A DNA stretch of 64,000 nt, taken from assembly GCA_022760475.1 (NCBI GenBank), contig JALEFZ010000006.1:186001-250000 (forward strand), read 5' to 3'. Numbering within the stretch: position 1 is the stretch's first letter; each line of letters begins with the position of its first letter. A model generated the notes under the pieces. The model had not been told where the DNA came from, did not search any database, and saw nothing but the letters and a program-made list of their open reading frames with translations. The position numbers and the translations under genes are program-made. This document shows positions 60,268-64,000 of this stretch, in pieces. Origin of the DNA: Bacteroidia bacterium. GTDB lineage: Bacteria; Bacteroidota; Bacteroidia; J057.

Positions 60268-61158
60268 TCAATCCAAAATTTTTAATCTCTTATCTATAGT
60301 TTCCTTGACCTTTTGAAAGTTTTCTTCACTAAGTAGCGGGATTGTCATTGAGTTCCAATCTGAAAGCCAATCAAGTAAGGTGGTCAACTTCCCTTTTATG
60401 TTGGCAACCTTTTCATAATTTCGTCTTATACCAAGAGCAGTCAGGTTCTCTATATACAACTCTTCCCATTCTTTTTCTAAAGCCTTCCAATGGGTTAGGT
60501 ACTTTCTCATACTTTGAGGAGTATTAAACCTAAGATTTTCAAGGTTAATGGGAAGGATTCTTGATCTTACTAGCTCCTCTTCCCACTTATTGTTTCTGGC
60601 TATTTCAAATAGCTCAAACATTGAATAATCAGATCGCACGTATTTGTCACTAATAAAAACGAGTATTAAGCCGCCTTCACCCATATCTTTCATGAATTCC
60701 AAAATGGATTCTCCATATGCCAAGTCAACTTTATCTCTTACTAGTTGATATCCATCCCTTTCCAAATCATTGTATAATTTGTCTACAACGATCTCCAGGT
60801 TTTTCCTGTTTTCAATTTCTTCGGGAGAAAAGCCCTCCCTTTCTTTATCATCCTTCCAGGAATAGGAGAAATAGATTTTATGTTTACTTTTCTGAGTTTT
60901 AATGTCCTTAGGAGAAGTAGTTTCTTTATACAAAAACTCATAAGTCTGCATAATAGAATTAATAACCTGAGCACTTTCAACTCTGATCTGTTCCCTGCTT
61001 AGGATTCCTAGTATTTGATTGGTCTTTAACTCGGTATAATCTCTTTGAAGTTTGGATACGGCTTGAGTTAATTGACCTTTTTCATTGGCTAAATCCAATA
61101 AGCTAGTCAAGGCCTCGTCTATTCTATTTTCACTAATTAGTTTATGGTAGTCTATCAT
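60268..61158 (-). CDS. EAD11-TIR protein: effector-associated domain fused to a TIR domain
   Basis: The 296-residue soluble protein has two parts. Residues about 1-75 (LISENRIDEALTSLLDLANE, LQRDYTELKTNQILGILSRE, then a helix with SAQVINSIMQTYEFL) match the pattern of effector-associated domain 11, an adaptor of NTP-dependent conflict systems. Residues about 93-260 form a TIR domain: KHKIYFSYSWKDDKE (first strand), VVDKLYNDLERDGYQLVRDK, YGESILEFMKDMGEGGLILVFIS and SDYSMFELFEIA with the expected catalytic Glu 182. TIR enzymes split NAD+ or signal through it. A matching EAD partner (NTPase, VMAP or caspase-like) is not in the window. The domain calls are by eye. Confidence 0.75.
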   Translation of the reverse strand: MIDYHKLISENRIDEALTSLLDLANEKGQLTQAVSKLQRDYTELKTNQILGILSREQIRVESAQVINSIMQTYEFLYKETTSPKDIKTQKSKHKIYFSYSWKDDKEREGFSPEEIENRKNLEIVVDKLYNDLERDGYQLVRDKVDLAYGESILEFMKDMGEGGLILVFISDKYVRSDYSMFELFEIARNNKWEEELVRSRILPINLENLRFNTPQSMRKYLTHWKALEKEWEELYIENLTALGIRRNYEKVANIKGKLTTLLDWLSDWNSMTIPLLSEENFQKVKETIDKRLKILD

Positions 61159-61212
61159 TTGTGGGTTTAATTTTCCTATAAGTTAAAATACTTTTTTGTG
61201 ATTTCCATTCAT

Positions 61213-61248
61213 TAGCCCTGTCAGGGTTAAAAACCCTGTCAGGGTTCC
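61213..61248 (+). repeat. REP-like palindromic repeat, copy A
   Basis: It contains two CCCTGTCAGGG palindromes separated by TTAAAAA. It matches copy B (61389-61424) at 34 of 36 positions in the same orientation. Such CCCTGTCAGGG pairs look like repetitive extragenic palindromes spread by Y1-type transposases. Confidence 0.8.
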
Positions 61249-61388
61249 CTGTATTAAAGGCTCCTCGTGTCGAAGAACAAGAGAACAAGTGTAATGATGG
61301 CTATTCAAAACATCGAGAATGTAGGCCTGCTTGATTTAGATGGCCTTATGGATATGGTTTCTTTTGGTTGAAACCCAGTTCTGATCAG

Positions 61389-61424
61389 TAGCCCTGACAG
61401 GGTTTAAAACCCTGTCAGGGTTCC
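61389..61424 (+). repeat. REP-like palindromic repeat, copy B
   Basis: CCCTGACAGGG, TTTAAAA and CCCTGTCAGGG make an exact inverted repeat. It lies 140 bases after copy A and ends 38 bases before the phytase-like gene's stop, where it could also serve as that gene's terminator. Confidence 0.8.
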
Positions 61425-61462
61425 TAATTGGGCAAAGCCGCAATACCAAGCTGCCAGCTTAC

Positions 61463-62842
61463 TCAGTTCAATTTTAAAAAATATATCTCCGTTCGTTCCA
61501 TTTCACCCATTCGATTCAATTTCTGAAAAACACCCCTCTTCTTATCGCTGTCAATCGCGAAGTCATTGTCGTTGACAATCGCAATGCAGCTATCCTTCGG
61601 AAAGAAAGCAATGCCCTCGGCCTTGTCATGCAGGTACGGAATCTCCGAAAAAAGTAGGTCGTAGACCATGCGCTTCCTCACAGGCTTAATGCCGACTTTT
61701 GCCAAACCCAGGCTGTCTTTTAGCTGTTCAATGGTATAGCCAGCTGATATAATGTCTGTATTCGAATCCTTTACCTCTCCTAATTTGTCCTCATCCGCTA
61801 TGTCGATTTTATAGGTCAAACCTAGTGCCCCATTCCTTGGATCACTGATGTCCGTAGCCTCACTGAGGTCAATTTCCATGATGGTTTTGTATTCGCTTGG
61901 AGTCGAAATGACCACTTTTCCTGGGTCAACTTCCACCTCCGGGTAATCACTATCTCTCTCGATAACTAGAAATTTATCATTGGATATGGCACATATACCA
62001 CTCAAAGCCAAGCCTGGATAATCCTGTACATAAGCATATTGTTGGGTCTGAGAGGTCGTCAAATCGAAGGTCATGATTCGACATATTTTAGCGTACTTTT
62101 TGACGGATTTATCCGGGTTGTAAAGGGCTGATTGCATGATTCCGACAAGTTTTGTTCCATCTGGCGTGATGGTAAGCCCTTCCATTCCCCTGTTCGGGCG
62201 TCTTTTTCGAAAGACCCTGGGTAGAGAATTTCCTTTATCATGATCGACATCAAAAGGGCTGAATTTTTCTTTTAAGACCCCATTAGAATCAAATCGCATG
62301 AGGTAGGGGCCATATTCATCACTCACCCAAAAATCTCCGTTTTTCAACGCTACCAAGCCTTCAGGATCAATTCCATTGGGATCATTTTCTAGCAAACTGC
62401 TGTCCGCTGCATAGGCAGCCTCGTTGGTCCCACCCTTACCGGGTAAATTTGGAAGGCCAGTCAAGGCCTGGCCATCAGGACCTTTCAAAAGGATTGTTTT
62501 TACCAGTTCATAGGTATTTTCTTTGCGGACAAATAAGCCAATCCTTGGGGTATAATCTGGTATCGCAAAACCCTTGGCTTCTGAACCATCCTTGCTTATC
62601 CAGTCGTAATTTGGCCCTCGGTCAGTAAGCAGGTAAAATGCATCCTCCAAACTGGGATGAGGAAAAAGGTCTGAGCCATAGCCTCCAATTATTTTAATAC
62701 TATCCTGGAAAATAGTAGGCGTGAGTCCAGATAATGGATATTTAATAGGTCGTTTTTCAGATTGATCTGCGGCTTTTTTTTCTGCGGGATTGGTACAAGA
62801 GAAAAATAAAAGGGAAATAATGAGTAGGAGTAGGTTTTTCAT
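61463..62842 (-). CDS. Esterase-like activity of phytase family lipoprotein
   Basis: The protein has 459 residues from the ATG at 62842, chosen because MKNLLLLIISLLFFSC is then a lipobox with Cys 16; a longer start adds six residues. It is a beta-propeller of the PF13449 type: DAFYLLTDRGPNYDW, PNGIDPEGLVALKNGDFWVS then DEYGPYLMRFDSNG, RRPNRGMEGLTITPDGTKLV, and near the end LHDKAEGIAFFPKDSCIAIV. Family members are linked to phytate or phosphoester breakdown, but few are tested. It is expected at the outer membrane. A bidirectional-looking hairpin lies between it and gltD. Confidence 0.83.
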   Translation of the reverse strand: MKNLLLLIISLLFFSCTNPAEKKAADQSEKRPIKYPLSGLTPTIFQDSIKIIGGYGSDLFPHPSLEDAFYLLTDRGPNYDWISKDGSEAKGFAIPDYTPRIGLFVRKENTYELVKTILLKGPDGQALTGLPNLPGKGGTNEAAYAADSSLLENDPNGIDPEGLVALKNGDFWVSDEYGPYLMRFDSNGVLKEKFSPFDVDHDKGNSLPRVFRKRRPNRGMEGLTITPDGTKLVGIMQSALYNPDKSVKKYAKICRIMTFDLTTSQTQQYAYVQDYPGLALSGICAISNDKFLVIERDSDYPEVEVDPGKVVISTPSEYKTIMEIDLSEATDISDPRNGALGLTYKIDIADEDKLGEVKDSNTDIISAGYTIEQLKDSLGLAKVGIKPVRKRMVYDLLFSEIPYLHDKAEGIAFFPKDSCIAIVNDNDFAIDSDKKRGVFQKLNRMGEMERTEIYFLKLN

Positions 62843-62921
62843 AAATGGATAGCTTCTCATAATTCATTCGGAGAATAGAAGAAAGGGTTACTCAAATTCA
62901 CAATAAGCCTGCATTTTAAAC

Positions 62922-62947
62922 GAAAAAATCCCGCCAATATGGCGGGA
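62922..62947 (-). terminator. Intrinsic terminator after gltD
   Basis: On the minus strand TCCCGCC, ATATT and GGCGGGA form a 7-bp GC-rich stem, followed by TTTTTTCG. It lies 40 bases past the gltD stop. Confidence 0.88.
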
Positions 62948-62987
62948 CACAATTCACCTAAAAACTAATACCCCAATAAATTCATTG

Positions 62988-64000
62988 TCAATTTTTCAAT
63001 ACACTTGACCGTTGAGACAAAAAATCATGACAAGCAGCAGCAGCCTCCCTGCCTTCCTGAATGGCCCAAACAATCAATGAAGCTCCCCTTTTAAGGTCGC
63101 CCGCCACAAATACACTTTCTGTAGCCTTGTAATTATCAAAATTTGGTAGATCTTTTTCATCAAAACTTATTCCGAAGGCCTCATATAGAGGATTCCTCTT
63201 TGGTTTTTGAAAACCAATTGAAATCAAGGCCAATTCGCAAGGAATGATACGCTCGCTTCCTTCAATCTCATTAAAGCCCTTTCTCCCAGTCTCCCATTCG
63301 ATCTCAATGACCTTTAAACCTGTCAGATTTCCTTTTTCATCCCCAATAAATTCCTTCGAAAGGATGTTCCACTGCCGTTCAACACCCTCTTGCTGAGAAC
63401 TGGAAGTTTCGAATACCATGGGCCACTCTGGCCAGGGATTCTCCAGCTTTCGCTCTTCAGGGGGCATCAACCCCCATGTAATCTGGTAAACCGAATCAGC
63501 TTCCTGCCTATGGGCTGTTCCAATGCAATCTGAGCCTGTATCTCCCCCTCCAATAACCAATACTTTTTTATCTTTTGCAGAAATGCCTGTAGCTGTTGTC
63601 TCTCCTCCTATCTCCTGATTTTGAAGGGTGAGGTATTCCATTGCTTTATGGATACCCTTAAGGCCACTACCCGGAATCTCCATTTCCCTGGCCACAGGTG
63701 CTCCTGTGCATAGAACGATTGCATCAAAATTTGCTTGAATATCTTCCGCAGAGATGTCCTTGCCAATTTCCTTTCCACATTCAAACTTAATTCCTGCCTT
63801 GACCATAAAAGATAACCTGCGGTCAATGACCCACTTCTCTAACTTGAAGTCAGGAATCCCATAACGCATGAGTCCACCAGCTTTTTGATCTTTTTCAAAT
63901 ATTGTTATCTCATGCCCAGCTTCGTTTAGTTGCTCTGCCGCAGCCAGACCGGCAGGTCCAGATCCAATCACAGCCACTTTTTTGCCCGTTCTGGCCTTGG
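62988..64000 (-). CDS. gltD: Glutamate synthase small subunit (NADPH), C-terminal two thirds; 5' end outside the window
   Basis: The frame is open to the window edge with ARTGKKVAVIGSGPAGLAAA (FAD loop), so the N-terminal iron-sulphur domain lies beyond 64000. AGGLMRYGIPDFKLEKWVID, VLCTGAPVAREMEIPG, VLVIGGGDTGSDCIGTAHRQ (NADPH loop) and FVAGDLKRGASLIVWAIQEG follow. The subunit passes electrons from NADPH to the large subunit GltB for glutamate synthesis. The ending RSSVLKN is normal. gltB is not visible and would be expected upstream on the minus strand. A strong terminator follows. Confidence 0.92.
   Translation of the reverse strand, partial: KARTGKKVAVIGSGPAGLAAAEQLNEAGHEITIFEKDQKAGGLMRYGIPDFKLEKWVIDRRLSFMVKAGIKFECGKEIGKDISAEDIQANFDAIVLCTGAPVAREMEIPGSGLKGIHKAMEYLTLQNQEIGGETTATGISAKDKKVLVIGGGDTGSDCIGTAHRQEADSVYQITWGLMPPEERKLENPWPEWPMVFETSSSQQEGVERQWNILSKEFIGDEKGNLTGLKVIEIEWETGRKGFNEIEGSERIIPCELALISIGFQKPKRNPLYEAFGISFDEKDLPNFDNYKATESVFVAGDLKRGASLIVWAIQEGREAAAACHDFLSQRSSVLKN

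Larger units (their letters stand above)
61159..61462 (+). other. 304-base non-coding stretch holding the repeat pair
   Basis: It separates the EAD-TIR and phytase-like genes. It contains two 36-bp palindromic repeats and the 140 bases between them. That spacer holds one short frame from an ATG at 61294 (26 codons), too small and unlike any family to be called a gene. No TAnnTTTG box for the EAD-TIR gene was seen. Confidence 0.6.

Noticed and set aside
61294-61374. 26-codon frame between the two palindromic repeats
   Set aside because: Too short, no signal or family features, and no promoter; more likely spacer sequence.

Overview
The window looks like chromosomal DNA from a member of the Bacteroidota, most likely a Cytophagales-type bacterium. 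The evidence is the uppS-bamA-ompH-ompH block, a gldG gliding gene, a YtxJ bacilliredoxin, an IPExxxVDY-type gene next to pyk, and several copies of the Bacteroidota -7 promoter box TAnnTTTG. Visible Shine-Dalgarno sequences are absent, and several genes start with TTG. No insertion sequence, prophage or CRISPR array was seen. Most of the window is dense core and house-keeping sequence, with two accessory-looking pockets.

Region 1 (1-16.9 kb): the 3' end of a GH2 glycosidase, an outer-membrane barrel, an SF1 helicase and a small lipoprotein. These are followed by the envelope block uppS, bamA and two ompH chaperones, then a barrel protein, a ferredoxin reductase, a type II NADH dehydrogenase, a DUF6089-like barrel, two tandem Nudix CoA pyrophosphatases, a polysaccharide deacetylase and an HMG-CoA lyase.

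Region 2 (17-22.5 kb): a TPR protein, a small unknown protein, gcvH with a cyclophilin lipoprotein, and an exported Gfo/Idh/MocA protein. Region 3 (22.5-31.7 kb) is a nonulosonic acid locus. One minus-strand operon runs MTA/SAH nucleosidase, Wzx flippase, NeuB, NeuC, acyltransferase, PLP aminotransferase, 4,6-dehydratase and a polysialyltransferase-like enzyme. A convergent neuA lies on the plus strand. Together these supply every step from UDP-GlcNAc to a CMP-activated legionaminic-acid-type sugar, plus a candidate transferase and a flippase.

Region 4 (31.9-46.6 kb): pgi, a very long TraB/GumN protein, rlmN, a glycosyltransferase, a 680-base non-coding stretch with two plus-strand terminators, msrA, a THUMP-like methyltransferase, a 37-residue lipoprotein with ytxJ, OsmC, two small exported proteins and gldG without gldF. 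Region 5 (46.8-58.3 kb): pyk and its partner diverge from acpP-fabF-rnc. Then come ald, an isolated infC with a TTG start and a structured leader, a thioesterase, thyA, a DUF58 pair and a K+ channel.

Region 6 (58.4-61.5 kb) is the most unusual. Between tRNA-Ala(GGC) and a pair of 36-bp palindromic repeats lie an exported papain-like peptidase with tandem repeats and a protein joining an effector-associated domain (EAD11-like) to a TIR domain. The latter is the signature of NTP-regulated conflict (defence) systems. The window ends with a phytase-like esterase lipoprotein and the 3' part of gltD.
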